Shown: positions 7,996 through 17,475, numbered from the stretch's first letter. The stretch is 64,000 nt of DNA from Alphaproteobacteria bacterium (GCA_030433335.1 JAUILL010000010.1:1-64000); one strand, 5' to 3'. Notes: a model not told the origin generated them from the letters alone. Numbers and translations: made by a program.

Positions 7996-9459
7996 TCAGA
8001 GGTCGATCAGCACCGATTTCGTGCGGCGGTTCGCGTGATAGGCCTCGCGGCCCAGGTCCTTGCCGAGGCCAGAGGCTTTCCACCCGCCGGTGGGCAGAAT
8101 GTGGTCGCGGCTGCGGCCATAGCGGTTGATCCAGACAGTGCCCGCCTCGAATTTGCGTGACAGGCGCAGGGCGCGGGACAGATCGCGGGTAAAGAGCCCC
8201 GCGCAAAGGCCATAGGTCGGGTGTGCAGACAGTTGCATCGCCTCTTCCTCGGTCTCGAAGGTCTGGAAGGTGGCGACGGGGCCAAAGATTTCCTCGGTCT
8301 CGGCAGGGTTTGCGGCATCCACGCCCGCGATCAGGGTCGGCTGATAGAAGCTGCCCGGATGGTCGAACCGCGCCCCACCGCACAGAATTTCCCCGCCCTG
8401 TTTCGCCCCCGCCTGCACAATATTGTCGATCCGCTGCAGCTGTCGGTCCGAGATGATCGGGCAGAAGCCCGGATCGGCGGCAAAAGTATCGGCGGGGCGG
8501 TAGGCGCTGAACCGTTCGGCCAGCCGCGCGGCCAGTTCATCGGCAATCTCTCTGGCGACGATGATGCGCGATCCGGCCACGCAGAACTGGCCCGCGTTGG
8601 GCGTGATCCCACGGTCGAGGCATTCTACCGCCAGATCCAGATCGGCGTCGGCAAAGACCACCATCGGGCTCTTGCCCCCCAGCTCCAGCGTCATGGGTTT
8701 GATGCCGGTGCGGGCGATATTCTCCATGATCGCGGCACCTGCGCGGGTCGATCCGGTAAAGGACACTTTGTCGATGCCCCCGTGCCCCGTGATAGCGTTC
8801 CCCGTGGTCGGGCCGTCACCAATCACCACGTTGATCAGCCCTGCCGGAATGCCCGCCCGCACGGCCAGTTCAGCCATGTAGAGCGTCGAATAGGGCGTCA
8901 TCTCGGACGGTTTCAGCACCACCGCATTCCCCGCGGCCAAGGCTGGCCCCAGCTTCCACCCCGCCATCGAGATCGGGAAGTTCCAAGGCGTGATCGCCCC
9001 GATCACCCCATAGGGCGCATCGTCGACATAACCGAAACTGCTGTCATTCGTGGGGGCCAGCGAGCCGCCCTCTTTGTCCGCGAATTCGGCAAAGAACCGG
9101 ATTTGCTCGGCGGTCACGGTCACATCGCCAGTCAGTGCATGAGCATAGGGTCGCGACGAACAAATCGCCTCCAGCCCTGCCAGAGTGCTGGCCTCGGCCT
9201 CAATCAGATCGGCCCAGCGATGCAGGGCTTTCAGCCGATCACGAGGCGTGCATCCGGCCCAGCCAGAAGACGCCAGCGCATCCCGTGCCGTCTGAACCGC
9301 CCGATCCACAGTGTCCGCATCCGCCACCGGAACCGCCCCTACCGCCATTCCGGTCGAGGGCGAGGTCACCGCAATCCCCTCGGCCCCGGGCACATAGGCA
9401 CCCCCGATATAGTGGGCACAGGGCAAGGTCAGGGTCGCAGGATCAAAGGCCAGTGTCAT
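7996..9459 (-). CDS. NAD-dependent aldehyde dehydrogenase
   Basis: A 487-residue ALDH-superfamily enzyme. Cofactor and catalytic motifs are [36 protein letters not shown] (glutamate base) and NAGQFCVAGSR (catalytic cysteine). It ends in the usual C-terminal WKASGLGKDLGREA region. It belongs to a different subgroup from the GabD-like gene downstream and most resembles betaine-aldehyde or gamma-aminobutyraldehyde-type dehydrogenases. A 20-bp gap separates it from the downstream dehydrogenase. About 135 bp with small hairpins separates it from the flavoprotein gene upstream, so it could have some independent expression. Confidence 0.85.
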   Translation of the reverse strand: MTLAFDPATLTLPCAHYIGGAYVPGAEGIAVTSPSTGMAVGAVPVADADTVDRAVQTARDALASSGWAGCTPRDRLKALHRWADLIEAEASTLAGLEAICSSRPYAHALTGDVTVTAEQIRFFAEFADKEGGSLAPTNDSSFGYVDDAPYGVIGAITPWNFPISMAGWKLGPALAAGNAVVLKPSEMTPYSTLYMAELAVRAGIPAGLINVVIGDGPTTGNAITGHGGIDKVSFTGSTRAGAAIMENIARTGIKPMTLELGGKSPMVVFADADLDLAVECLDRGITPNAGQFCVAGSRIIVAREIADELAARLAERFSAYRPADTFAADPGFCPIISDRQLQRIDNIVQAGAKQGGEILCGGARFDHPGSFYQPTLIAGVDAANPAETEEIFGPVATFQTFETEEEAMQLSAHPTYGLCAGLFTRDLSRALRLSRKFEAGTVWINRYGRSRDHILPTGGWKASGLGKDLGREAYHANRRTKSVLIDL

Positions 9460-9594
9460 CGCAAAGTCTTTCGCCGGTTGTTATGATGAAAATCAGGCAC
9501 CGGCGGCGGGCAATGCTGCCGAATGCGCGGGCAGCACGGCATAATCCTCTGCGGCGCAGGGGGCGCTACGCAGAAGATTGTGCTGCCGATGGGC

Positions 9595-10944
9595 TTAGTC
9601 GTTGATCAGGGCGTCGACCGGCACCGGACGCACAGGGGTCTGAGCACGCAGGCGGCCCACGTCCCTCGGGTGAAGCCCTGATTGCGCTGCAATAATCTCG
9701 GCCCCTGCCAACTGACAGTAGCGCCCCTGACAGCGGCCCATGCCCACACGGCCCAAGGACTTGGCCCGGTTCGCCTCGGGGCCGGACCAATTGGTGGTGT
9801 TTCGCAGTTCGCCAGCCGTGACGCCCTCACAGCGACACAAGACCGTGTCATCCGGTGTCTGCGCGGCCATCTGCGCGGGCCAAGAGAAGGCACGCTGCAT
9901 ACCCCTTGCAAACCGCTGCATTCGGCGCATTCTCCGCAAATCGGCAGAGGGATCAGGGGCCGTCAGCCCAAAATCCTGCAAACACGCGATCCCAGCCAAG
10001 CGCCCCGCGATATCAGCACCATCCGCTCCTAGCAGGCGCGCTCCGTCGCCCGCCAGATAGAGCCCTTTGCCCCCTCGCCCCATCTCATCCTCCTGCGGCA
10101 GCCATTGGGCAAAGTCGTCGTCCCACCGGAACTGAGCCCCCGCCAGATCGGCCAGATGGGTCTCGGCGCGTAGATGCCACCCCATCCCAACCGCGTCGCA
10201 TTTGGTTCGGTGCTGGCGGCCAGAGGCATCGCGCCAGCGCACCGCAGTGGGGCCATCAACATCGGTATCGACCCGCAATCCATTCACGCCCGGATGGTAA
10301 ACCCTTCGCAAACCGGCCCGCATGGACAATCCGCGCAAGGTAGCCAAGGGCCGCGCGGCCAGCATCCGCGTACCGCCTTTGACCTGACTGCGCATTGGCG
10401 ACGTATCCAGTACCGCCCGCACATCTGCCCCAGCTTTCAGCAGTTGCGAGGCCAGCAACGTCAGCAAAGGCCCCGTCCCCAGCAGCACAATCTGCTGCCC
10501 TAGCGCGACCCCCTGCGCCTTCAAAGCAATCTGCATCGCGCCAAGGGTATAGACCCCGCCACTCTGCCAGCCCGCAATCGGAAGCACACGATCCATCGCC
10601 CCCGTCGCAAGGACCAGACGCTCATAGGGCCGCTCCGTCAGCCCGTCCGGCCCAACCAGCTGCGCCACGCCATCCCGAAGCGCCATGACCGAGGACTTGG
10701 GCCGATATTCCACCTGCCCCGCCGCGACCATCCGGTCGAACGTGCGATGCAGGTCGACGGCCTTCCGCGCCTCGGAACCATAGAGCTTTGATGGTGAGCG
10801 GACGAAACCGGGCGGAGAACGGCGATAGATTTGACCACCGGCGCGCGCACCTTCGTCCACGATGAACGGCCTAAGCCCCGCCTTAACCAAGGTCTCAGCA
10901 GCCCGTATTCCCGCTGGCCCCGCACCGACAATCAGCACCGTCAT
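9595..10944 (-). CDS. FAD-dependent dehydrogenase subunit with BFD-like [2Fe-2S] tail (HcnB/OoxA type)
   Basis: A 449-residue pyridine-nucleotide-disulfide-oxidoreductase-fold protein. It begins MTVLIVGAGPAG, an FAD Rossmann motif, and ends with a BFD-like iron-sulfur domain (CRCEGVTAGEL, then GMGRCQGRYC). This layout is that of the alpha subunits of hydrogen cyanide synthase, octopine/nopaline oxidase and D-hydroxyproline dehydrogenase. The start at 10944 overlaps the stop of the upstream [2Fe-2S] gene by ATGA, and an in-frame extension upstream lies wholly inside that gene. The expected third subunit, a DAO-type flavoprotein, is not next to it but probably is the gene at 16370. Confidence 0.82.
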   Translation of the reverse strand: MTVLIVGAGPAGIRAAETLVKAGLRPFIVDEGARAGGQIYRRSPPGFVRSPSKLYGSEARKAVDLHRTFDRMVAAGQVEYRPKSSVMALRDGVAQLVGPDGLTERPYERLVLATGAMDRVLPIAGWQSGGVYTLGAMQIALKAQGVALGQQIVLLGTGPLLTLLASQLLKAGADVRAVLDTSPMRSQVKGGTRMLAARPLATLRGLSMRAGLRRVYHPGVNGLRVDTDVDGPTAVRWRDASGRQHRTKCDAVGMGWHLRAETHLADLAGAQFRWDDDFAQWLPQEDEMGRGGKGLYLAGDGARLLGADGADIAGRLAGIACLQDFGLTAPDPSADLRRMRRMQRFARGMQRAFSWPAQMAAQTPDDTVLCRCEGVTAGELRNTTNWSGPEANRAKSLGRVGMGRCQGRYCQLAGAEIIAAQSGLHPRDVGRLRAQTPVRPVPVDALIND

Positions 10945-11246
10945 GGCTGCCCCCAAGGCTCGGGGTCCGAAGTAAGTAACCGCATCCCCTCGGCCAGTTC
11001 GGTAGAACAGGCGCGCAGGCGCGGACCGTTTTCCTGCCAGACCCAACAGTCCTGACAGGCCCCCATCAGGCAGAACCCCGCCCGACCCTCGGGGCCGAAT
11101 TCCGCGCGGCGCAGGTGCGGGCGGACCAATAGGATCGCCGTCAGGACGGTATCACCGAACAGGGCGCTGGCGGGCTCCCCATCCAGATGAAAGGCGATGG
11201 GTGCGCGCCCCTCTTCTGCCAACCGATGCACGCGGCCGCCGGTCAT
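10941..11246 (-). CDS. Small [2Fe-2S] ferredoxin-like subunit (HcnA type)
   Basis: A 101-residue protein with a plant-type [2Fe-2S] motif C-x4-C-x2-C-x12-C (Cys59, 64, 67, 80). This is the size and pattern of HcnA and of the small subunits of D-hydroxyproline dehydrogenase and opine oxidases. It overlaps the hyuB stop by four bases and the FAD subunit by four, so all three are translationally coupled. It probably relays electrons inside a membrane-associated dye-linked dehydrogenase. Confidence 0.82.
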   Translation of the reverse strand: MTGGRVHRLAEEGRAPIAFHLDGEPASALFGDTVLTAILLVRPHLRRAEFGPEGRAGFCLMGACQDCWVWQENGPRLRACSTELAEGMRLLTSDPEPWGQP

Positions 11247-13228
11247 TCTGCGGCTCTTGCATAGGCGGCGGGACGGGGTAATTCGGGGAAGCGGGTGCAG
11301 ACCTCTTCGAAGGCTTCGGCCACACCAGAGGCCCCCGAACGGTCCTTCATCCGGCGAAACACCTCAGTTTTCGCAAAGAACCGCCAGTGGATCGGCAGGT
11401 CCGCCAGAATGTCTGTCAGCAGATCATAGGCGTCATCGGTCCACTGGGCCTCGTAGCCCGAGCGCTCCGGGCCAAAATGGAAATGCCCTGAATGGCGGGG
11501 CATCGACGCCCGCAAAGCCTCGGTCGCGGCCACGTCGACCGAACCATCAACCAGCACAACCCCGTACTCATGACGTGCAGCGGCTTCGGAGACATAGCCC
11601 CCCGCCATATCCCGCGCGACCTTCTCGGCAGGCCGGTCCAAGGGGCATCCCCGCCCCGCGCCGCCCGCGGAACGGACGGTCAGCACATCGCCCGGCTCCA
11701 GAATCGCGGTGTCCACGGCGCCCAAGCGGCGCTCGGCCTCGGTGCCTGCGTTCACGACCATGTCGGACAGGCCCGCGGCCTTGCCCCCCATCACCCCCCA
11801 AGGGCGAAAGAACGACCGGTCGCGGTTCCGCGCCGTGATCCGCGTGTCGGGGGCAAAGACGCGGAATGCCATCTCGGTCGCCAAACCGCCGCGCCAATAG
11901 CCAGCCCCGCCGCTGTCCTGCGCCAATCCATAGCGGACGAACTCCACGGGAACTTCGGTCTCGGTGATCTCGATGGGCGTGTTTTTCAGATAGGCCGCGT
12001 CGGCGCCCGAGCCGTTGGTGCCGTCGCGGTGGGGCATCCCGCCTCCTCCGCCGACCACGGGGTTCACGGCGGCGATGACGGTTTTCTGGGTGCGCTCGTC
12101 GCGGGTCATGACGTTGACGATACAGTTGTTGCCCGCAGGCGCGGCGGGCATCCGGTCGGGGATCGCTTGGGAAAACGCGCCGAAGATCACCGACCGCAGG
12201 CGGGCGCAGGTCAAGGACCGCATACCGACGGCAGCGGGCGCAACGGGGTTCAGCACGGTCCCTTCGGGCGCGATGCAGGTGAAGGGGCGCGTCAGCCCCG
12301 TGTTCAGCAAAATCCGCGGATTCAGGGTGTAGAGCACGTAATACACACCCACCAGCAGCATGGTGTGGCGAGGATCGCCGCCACTTGGCACGTTCAAGGA
12401 CGAGGCCAGTTGCGGATCAGAGCCGGTGAAGTCCAGCACTGCGCTGTCCTCCCTGATCTTCAGGGTCAGTTTCAGGCGGCACGGGTTGGCCTGATCGCTG
12501 TCTTCATCGGCATAGTCGGCAAACACATAGTCGCCGTCGGGGATCTGGGCCAGCACGGCGCGGGCCTGCGCCTCGGCTTGATCCATCAGAGCGGCGACGC
12601 CACTTACAAACCCCGCCTTGCCAAAGCGCTCGATCATCGCCTGCACCTTGCGCTCTCCGGTGTTCAGGGCACCGACCAATGCTTTGATGTCCCCGATATT
12701 CAGGGCGGGCTTTCGGACGTTCGTCTCCATGATCCGCAGGATTTGCTCGTCAAAGACACCCTCGCGGACCAGTTTCATCGGGGGAAAGCGGATGCCCTCT
12801 TGGTGGATTTCCGTCAGCGAACGGGACAGGGACGCCGGCACCGCGCCCCCCATATCCGTGTTGTGAATGTGCCCGCCGGTCCACGCGACGATCTCTCCTT
12901 CGGCAAAGACCGGCTTCCACAGGTGGGTGTCGGGCGCGTGGGTCGCGACGTGGCCGGAATAGGGATCATTGGTAAACGCCACATCGCCGGGGCGGTAGTC
13001 ATCCACCATCTCAATAGCGCGGCCATAGGTCAGGCCGGGATACCACGTGGCCCCCAGCTCCATCGGCACGGCAAAGGTATCGCCCGCGCGATCCATCAAC
13101 ATGACGGTAAAGTCCTGCGTTTCCTTGACGAAAGCCGAATGGGCGGTACGGTGCAGGGTGTGGGCCATGTTCTCGGCCGCCGCGCGGGCATGGTTGGCCA
13201 GCACCGAAAGGGTCATTTTGTCGAACAT
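11243..13228 (-). CDS. hyuB: Hydantoinase/oxoprolinase subunit B
   Basis: A 661-residue HyuB-family protein. It opens with the N-terminal NHARAAAENMAHTLHRTAHS block, then has NDPYSGHVATHAPD, and later GGGGGMPHRDGTNG and DSGGAGYWRGG. With HyuA it forms an ATP-dependent N-methylhydantoinase or 5-oxoprolinase-like amidohydrolase. The start MFDKM at 13228 follows GGAGTGAG and comes four bases after the hyuA stop. A longer in-frame start would overlap hyuA. The substrate is a cyclic amide or similar compound and cannot be fixed from sequence. Confidence 0.88.
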   Translation of the reverse strand: MFDKMTLSVLANHARAAAENMAHTLHRTAHSAFVKETQDFTVMLMDRAGDTFAVPMELGATWYPGLTYGRAIEMVDDYRPGDVAFTNDPYSGHVATHAPDTHLWKPVFAEGEIVAWTGGHIHNTDMGGAVPASLSRSLTEIHQEGIRFPPMKLVREGVFDEQILRIMETNVRKPALNIGDIKALVGALNTGERKVQAMIERFGKAGFVSGVAALMDQAEAQARAVLAQIPDGDYVFADYADEDSDQANPCRLKLTLKIREDSAVLDFTGSDPQLASSLNVPSGGDPRHTMLLVGVYYVLYTLNPRILLNTGLTRPFTCIAPEGTVLNPVAPAAVGMRSLTCARLRSVIFGAFSQAIPDRMPAAPAGNNCIVNVMTRDERTQKTVIAAVNPVVGGGGGMPHRDGTNGSGADAAYLKNTPIEITETEVPVEFVRYGLAQDSGGAGYWRGGLATEMAFRVFAPDTRITARNRDRSFFRPWGVMGGKAAGLSDMVVNAGTEAERRLGAVDTAILEPGDVLTVRSAGGAGRGCPLDRPAEKVARDMAGGYVSEAAARHEYGVVLVDGSVDVAATEALRASMPRHSGHFHFGPERSGYEAQWTDDAYDLLTDILADLPIHWRFFAKTEVFRRMKDRSGASGVAEAFEEVCTRFPELPRPAAYARAAE

Positions 13229-13232
13229 CGGC

Positions 13233-15317
13233 TCACTCCGCATAGGTCAGGTGAATATTCAGGTGGGCGTCCACTTGGGCTGTGGTGCCGCCGGGGATGG
13301 CAAAGGTCGTGTCCTCTTGGGCGACGATGGCGGGGCCTTCGAATGTGGCCCTCGCGCCGAGGGTGCCACGGTCGAACAAGGGCACCTCTTGCCAGCCGTT
13401 AAAGTAAACGGGGACAAGGCGGGTGGGTTCGGCGGTGGCGTTACCAGCAGCCTGAACGGGAAAGTCTGGCTTTGGTCCCGTGCCGATGGCCGAGAGGCGC
13501 AGGTTCACCACTTCGATCCGGCCAGCGGGATCGTCGAAGTCGTAAATCCGGCGGTGGGTTTCGTGGAAGGCCAGCGCGATCTGCGCTGGGTCAGCCAGCC
13601 AATCGGTATCGATGGCTACTTCGATTTCATAGCTTTGGCCCGCATAACGCATGTCGGCCGATAGGCGCAGATCACCCGCCCCTTTGTGCCCTTGGGCCCG
13701 CAGCCACGCCTGCCCTTCAGCCGCCAACGCTTGATATCCGTCCTGCAACGGTGCCCCCGCCAAAGCATCCAAATCGGCAAAGATCGTGCGGATAAAATCC
13801 CCGCGAAGGTCGGCAACTAGGCCACCGAGTGCGGACACAACCCCTGGCCTGCGCGGCGCGATTACGCTGCGCATCCCCAGTTCGCGGGCTAGAAACGCCC
13901 CCAGCATCGGGCCGCCCCCGCCGAACGGCATCAGGGCAAAATCCCGCAGGTCCACGCCCGCACGAGAGGACAGCTTCTCGACCTCGACGAACATCTCGGA
14001 AATGGCGATCTCGAGGATGGCTTGGGCGGTTTCTTCCAGCCCGCGCCCCAGTTTCGTGGCCAGCTTGCCAACCACTTGGCGCGCCAAACTCACGTCCATC
14101 TGGAGCTGCCCATAGGCCATTTGCGAGTGCCCCAGCCAGCCGCAAACCGCCATCGCATCGGTCACCGTGGCACGGTCGCCGCCCCGCCCATAACAGGCAG
14201 GCCCCGGCAAAGATCCAGCCGATTCAGGCCCAACCCGCAGCACGCCGTGGTCGTCCACAGACGCGATAGAGCCGCCGCCGATCCCGATCGAACTGACCGA
14301 CACGGACGGGATGTGCAGCGGGAATTCCCCGATCAATTCGTCGGTGCCGAAGCGGACCTCTCCGTCGATGATCAGCGAGAAATCTGCCGAAGTGCCGCCA
14401 ATATCCAAGGTCAGCACGCGATCCGCGCCCGCCTGCCGCGCCAACCAAGACGCCCCGATCACGCCCGACGCCGTGCCGGACAGCAGCATCGACACACAGT
14501 CGCGCCGCCCCTCGCCAGCGGTCATGAGGCCGCCGTTCGACTTGGTCAGCATGGGCCGCGCGGGGACACCCTGCCCCGCAAGACGGTCTTGCAACGCGGT
14601 CAAATAGCCCGACACACGCGGGTGTACATAGCCGTTCAGGATCGCGGTCGATGTGCGCTCATATTCGCGGATCACGGGCCAGACCTCGGACGAGGTAAAG
14701 ACGAAGAGATCGGGGGCCATTTCTTCGATCAACGCTTTGGCCTGCTCCTCTTGGGCGGGGTCGGACCAGCTGTGCAAGAAAGCGATGATGATCCCTTCGG
14801 CACCCGCTTTTTGGGCTGCCGCCACGGCCTCAGCCAAGGCCGCACGATCCAAAGGCACCGTTTCCTGACCACCCGCCCGCATTCGCACAGATACGCCAAA
14901 GATGCGTTCGCGGGGGATCAGCGGGTCGGGCCGATGGCAGAACAGCGAATACATGTCGGGCATCCGCAGGCGGGCCAGTTCGATCGCGTCCTCGAAGCCC
15001 TCGTTGGTGATCAGCGCCAAATCGGCCCCTTTGCGCTGGATGATCGTGTTGATCCCGACGGTCGTCCCGTGAACAAAGCGGCTGACGGTTTCAGGGGCCA
15101 GCCCCTCTCGGTCCGCCAGCAGACGCAGGCCGGTCAGCAGTTCGGCACCCGGATCATCGGGCGTGGTCAGCACCTTGAGCGAGGCAAGCCGCCCCGAGCG
15201 CGTTTCCAGCGCGCAGAAATCCATGAAAGTGCCGCCGATATCGACACCGATTTTCCAGTCCGCGTCGGCGGGGATCGGGGTGCTGCCGTCCATTTGATGT
15301 GCCTTTGGTTGGGTCAT
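13233..15317 (-). CDS. hyuA: Hydantoinase/oxoprolinase subunit A
   Basis: A 694-residue ASKHA-fold ATPase subunit. The N-terminal phosphate loop IGVDIGGTFMDF and the internal TLDIGGTSADFSLI are the paired HyuA motifs, and GGGGPMLGAFLARELG lies towards the end. It partners HyuB in ATP-driven ring opening. I chose the start MTQPKAH at 15317 because the motif then begins about 25 residues in, and the upstream extension runs into the LysR gene. It is the first structural gene of the operon, 74 bp after the LysR stop. An operator-like palindrome lies at 15379-15397. Confidence 0.88.
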   Translation of the reverse strand: MTQPKAHQMDGSTPIPADADWKIGVDIGGTFMDFCALETRSGRLASLKVLTTPDDPGAELLTGLRLLADREGLAPETVSRFVHGTTVGINTIIQRKGADLALITNEGFEDAIELARLRMPDMYSLFCHRPDPLIPRERIFGVSVRMRAGGQETVPLDRAALAEAVAAAQKAGAEGIIIAFLHSWSDPAQEEQAKALIEEMAPDLFVFTSSEVWPVIREYERTSTAILNGYVHPRVSGYLTALQDRLAGQGVPARPMLTKSNGGLMTAGEGRRDCVSMLLSGTASGVIGASWLARQAGADRVLTLDIGGTSADFSLIIDGEVRFGTDELIGEFPLHIPSVSVSSIGIGGGSIASVDDHGVLRVGPESAGSLPGPACYGRGGDRATVTDAMAVCGWLGHSQMAYGQLQMDVSLARQVVGKLATKLGRGLEETAQAILEIAISEMFVEVEKLSSRAGVDLRDFALMPFGGGGPMLGAFLARELGMRSVIAPRRPGVVSALGGLVADLRGDFIRTIFADLDALAGAPLQDGYQALAAEGQAWLRAQGHKGAGDLRLSADMRYAGQSYEIEVAIDTDWLADPAQIALAFHETHRRIYDFDDPAGRIEVVNLRLSAIGTGPKPDFPVQAAGNATAEPTRLVPVYFNGWQEVPLFDRGTLGARATFEGPAIVAQEDTTFAIPGGTTAQVDAHLNIHLTYAE

Positions 15318-15378
15318 TCCGTTGGCCTTGATGCCACCAGAAAGAGGCCCGCCCGTCCAAGACGCATGGCGCGGCAGT

Positions 15379-15397
15379 CCATAAGTCGAGCTTATGG
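15379..15397. promoter_or_regulatory. LysR-type operator upstream of hyuA
   Basis: CCATAAG at 15379-15385 and CTTATGG at 15391-15397 form a perfect 7-bp inverted repeat with five bases between. The T-N11-A spacing is that expected for LysR regulators. The same ATAAG-N5-CTTAT core recurs at 16279-16293. It overlaps the LysR stop codon and stands about 60 bp before hyuA. Confidence 0.6.
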
Positions 15398-16267
15398 AAT
15401 GGCGGCGCGGATCTGGTCTGCCATCAGGGATTCGGCGCGGGACAGGGCCTTGCCCGCCAATGTCAGCAAGGCGAGCGGCATGTCGGGCGCCCCCGTCAGA
15501 GGCCGCGTGACGACCCCCGAAAACTGCCCCCACGGCAGCAGATCATCGACCACGGCCACGCCCAATCCCGCCTGCACGAACCCCACCGCCGAAATGGACA
15601 CGTCAATCTCCAGCTGAGGGGCGAAGCGCGGGCCCTGCGCTCTGGCGGCTTGGTCCAGCTCGTCATGGGGTCGGGTCGCGGCGCGGTAAGAGATGACGTG
15701 CTCGGCCTCCAAATCGGCGAAGGTCAGCGCGGGTTTTGCTGCCAAGGGATGCCCCTCGGGCAGCAGGCAACAGAACCCCACCTGTCGCAGGATTTCGACG
15801 TCAATATCAGAGGCGAGCCGGTCATCCAAGGCCAGCGCCAGCGCCGCATCCCCTGCCCTGAGCATCGAGATTAGGCTGGCAATCGGCGCCACATGGGACC
15901 GCAGAAGGATATCGGGATGACGCGCCCGAAACGCTGCCATCACTTGCGGCAACAGGGACATCGCTGGAGGCGCGGACGAAGCGATCCGCACCAGCCCCGC
16001 CCGCCCCAGCCGCAAATCCTGCGTCTTGCGGCGCAGCCCTTCGAGGCTGGCGAACAGGCGCTCTGCCTCGGGGTACAGCTCCAGTGCTTCTGGGGTGGGC
16101 CGCAAACGCCCCTTTTCTCGGTCGAACAGGGGAAAGCCCAGTTCATCCTCGCAATGCATCAGCACTTGGGACAGCGCCGGTTGGGAAATATTCAAGAGCC
16201 GCGCCGCCCCTGTCACGGTGCCCGCCCGCATGACGGCGGTGAAAACCTCTAGCTGTCTGGCGCGCAT
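15392..16267 (-). CDS. LysR-family transcriptional regulator
   Basis: A 291-residue LTTR. The winged HTH is at residues 1-60 (RQLEVFTAVMRAGTVTGAARLL, broken by conserved NISQPALSQ), followed by a periplasmic-binding-protein-like effector domain. It lies between the hyuA operon, which it faces from upstream on the same strand, and a divergent DAO-type oxidase. Matching inverted repeats in both flanking intergenic regions make it the likely regulator of both. The effector is unknown. Confidence 0.88.
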   Translation of the reverse strand: MRARQLEVFTAVMRAGTVTGAARLLNISQPALSQVLMHCEDELGFPLFDREKGRLRPTPEALELYPEAERLFASLEGLRRKTQDLRLGRAGLVRIASSAPPAMSLLPQVMAAFRARHPDILLRSHVAPIASLISMLRAGDAALALALDDRLASDIDVEILRQVGFCCLLPEGHPLAAKPALTFADLEAEHVISYRAATRPHDELDQAARAQGPRFAPQLEIDVSISAVGFVQAGLGVAVVDDLLPWGQFSGVVTRPLTGAPDMPLALLTLAGKALSRAESLMADQIRAAIP

Positions 16268-16278
16268 CGCGGCCTCCT

Positions 16279-16293
16279 ATAAGAGCGGCTTAT
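16279..16293. promoter_or_regulatory. LysR-type operator between LysR gene and divergent oxidase
   Basis: ATAAG at 16279-16283 and CTTAT at 16289-16293 are separated by five bases. This is the same core as the palindrome before hyuA. It starts 11 bp upstream of the LysR start codon and lies about 77 bp from the oxidase start, a position that suits autoregulation and divergent control. Confidence 0.6.
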
Positions 16294-16369
16294 GACCCAC
16301 CCCGTTTCCCGTCTTTGACCCCTGCCCCGTGGTCGGGCTGAGATGGGCGAAACGCAAAAGGGGGCCGGA

Positions 16370-17470
16370 ATGGATGTGATCGTGATCGGGGGCGGGCTGA
16401 TGGGCAGCGCGGCGGCGTTCTTTTTGACGCAGCGCGGGGCACGGGTGCGCCTGATCGAGCGCGGGTCTGTCGGCGCGGGGGCGACGGTGGCGTCCTTTGG
16501 CAATATCCGCCGGTCGGGTCGGTATCTGCCGCAGATGCCCTTGGCCCATCGGTCGTTGGCCCTGTGGCATCAGGCCGAAGCCCTGCTGGGGCGCGACGTG
16601 GAATTTCGGGCCACGGGCCACCTGCGCCTGATCTTTGACGAGGCCAGTTTGGCTGACATGCGCCAGTTTGCGCAGGATGCCGTGCCGTGGGCGCTGGCGT
16701 TGGAGGAACTGTCTGCCACCGATCTGCACCGCCGCTATCCGATGCTGGGGCCAACGGCGATCGGGGCATCGTTTTCCCCCAATGACGGGTCCGCGAACCC
16801 TCGGCTGGCCGCGCCAGCGTTCGCCAGTGCGGCGGCGCGGGATGGGGCCGAGATTATGGATCACACAACCATCACCAGCATTCAGAGGACCGAGGCCGGT
16901 TTCACGGTCCGGACCACCAAAGGCACCTATCACGCCGAGGCCGTCTTGAACTGCGCGGGCGCGTGGGGGCGCCAGATTGCCGCCGATTTCGGCGAAACCG
17001 TCCCGCTGACGATGCACGGCCCGCAGATGGGCGTGACCGAACCCCTGCCCCACCGCATCCTGCCCGTGATCGGCGTGTGGGCGCAGCACCACGGGGCCTA
17101 TTTCCGGCAGGTCGAGCGGGGGAATATCGTGTTCGGCGGCGGGGTGCCTCGGTCGGATGTGGGGCCAGATGGATACGCCAAGGCGCATTTCGACGTGCTG
17201 CCAGAGCAGCTGCGGCAGTTGGTGCAGATCTTCCCTGCCCTGCGCGATGTGGTCGTGATCCGCCAGTGGTCGGGCTGCGAAGGGTACGTGGCCGATGGGC
17301 TGCCCGTGATGGGTGCTTCGGGGACGACGGAGGGCCTGTTCCACGCGTTCGGCTTTTGCGGGCACGGGTTCCAACTGGGGCCTGGTGTGGGCGATGCGAT
17401 GGCCGAGCTGATCACCACCGGCGCGTGCGAGACGCCGCTGGAGCCGTTCAGCATATCGCGGTTCGCGTGA
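16370..17470 (+). CDS. DAO-family FAD-dependent oxidoreductase (HcnC/OoxB-like)
   Basis: A 366-residue amine/D-amino-acid oxidase-fold flavoprotein. The FAD motif VIVIGGGLMGSAAA is at the extreme N-terminus and the FAD-capping region FGFCGHGFQLGPGVG is near the end. The start at 16370 is chosen for its AAAAGGGGG ribosome binding site over an ATG nine codons earlier. It resembles beta subunits of hydrogen-cyanide-synthase/opine-oxidase/D-hydroxyproline-dehydrogenase complexes. The matching small Fe-S and FAD subunits are in the hyuA operon, and the shared operator motif suggests co-expression. It could also act alone. Confidence 0.8.
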   Translation: MDVIVIGGGLMGSAAAFFLTQRGARVRLIERGSVGAGATVASFGNIRRSGRYLPQMPLAHRSLALWHQAEALLGRDVEFRATGHLRLIFDEASLADMRQFAQDAVPWALALEELSATDLHRRYPMLGPTAIGASFSPNDGSANPRLAAPAFASAAARDGAEIMDHTTITSIQRTEAGFTVRTTKGTYHAEAVLNCAGAWGRQIAADFGETVPLTMHGPQMGVTEPLPHRILPVIGVWAQHHGAYFRQVERGNIVFGGGVPRSDVGPDGYAKAHFDVLPEQLRQLVQIFPALRDVVVIRQWSGCEGYVADGLPVMGASGTTEGLFHAFGFCGHGFQLGPGVGDAMAELITTGACETPLEPFSISRFA

Positions 17471-17475
17471 TGGCA

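Noticed and set aside
11492..13402. 636-codon open frame opposite hyuB
   Set aside because: Shadow of hyuB. No motifs, no ribosome binding site, biased composition.
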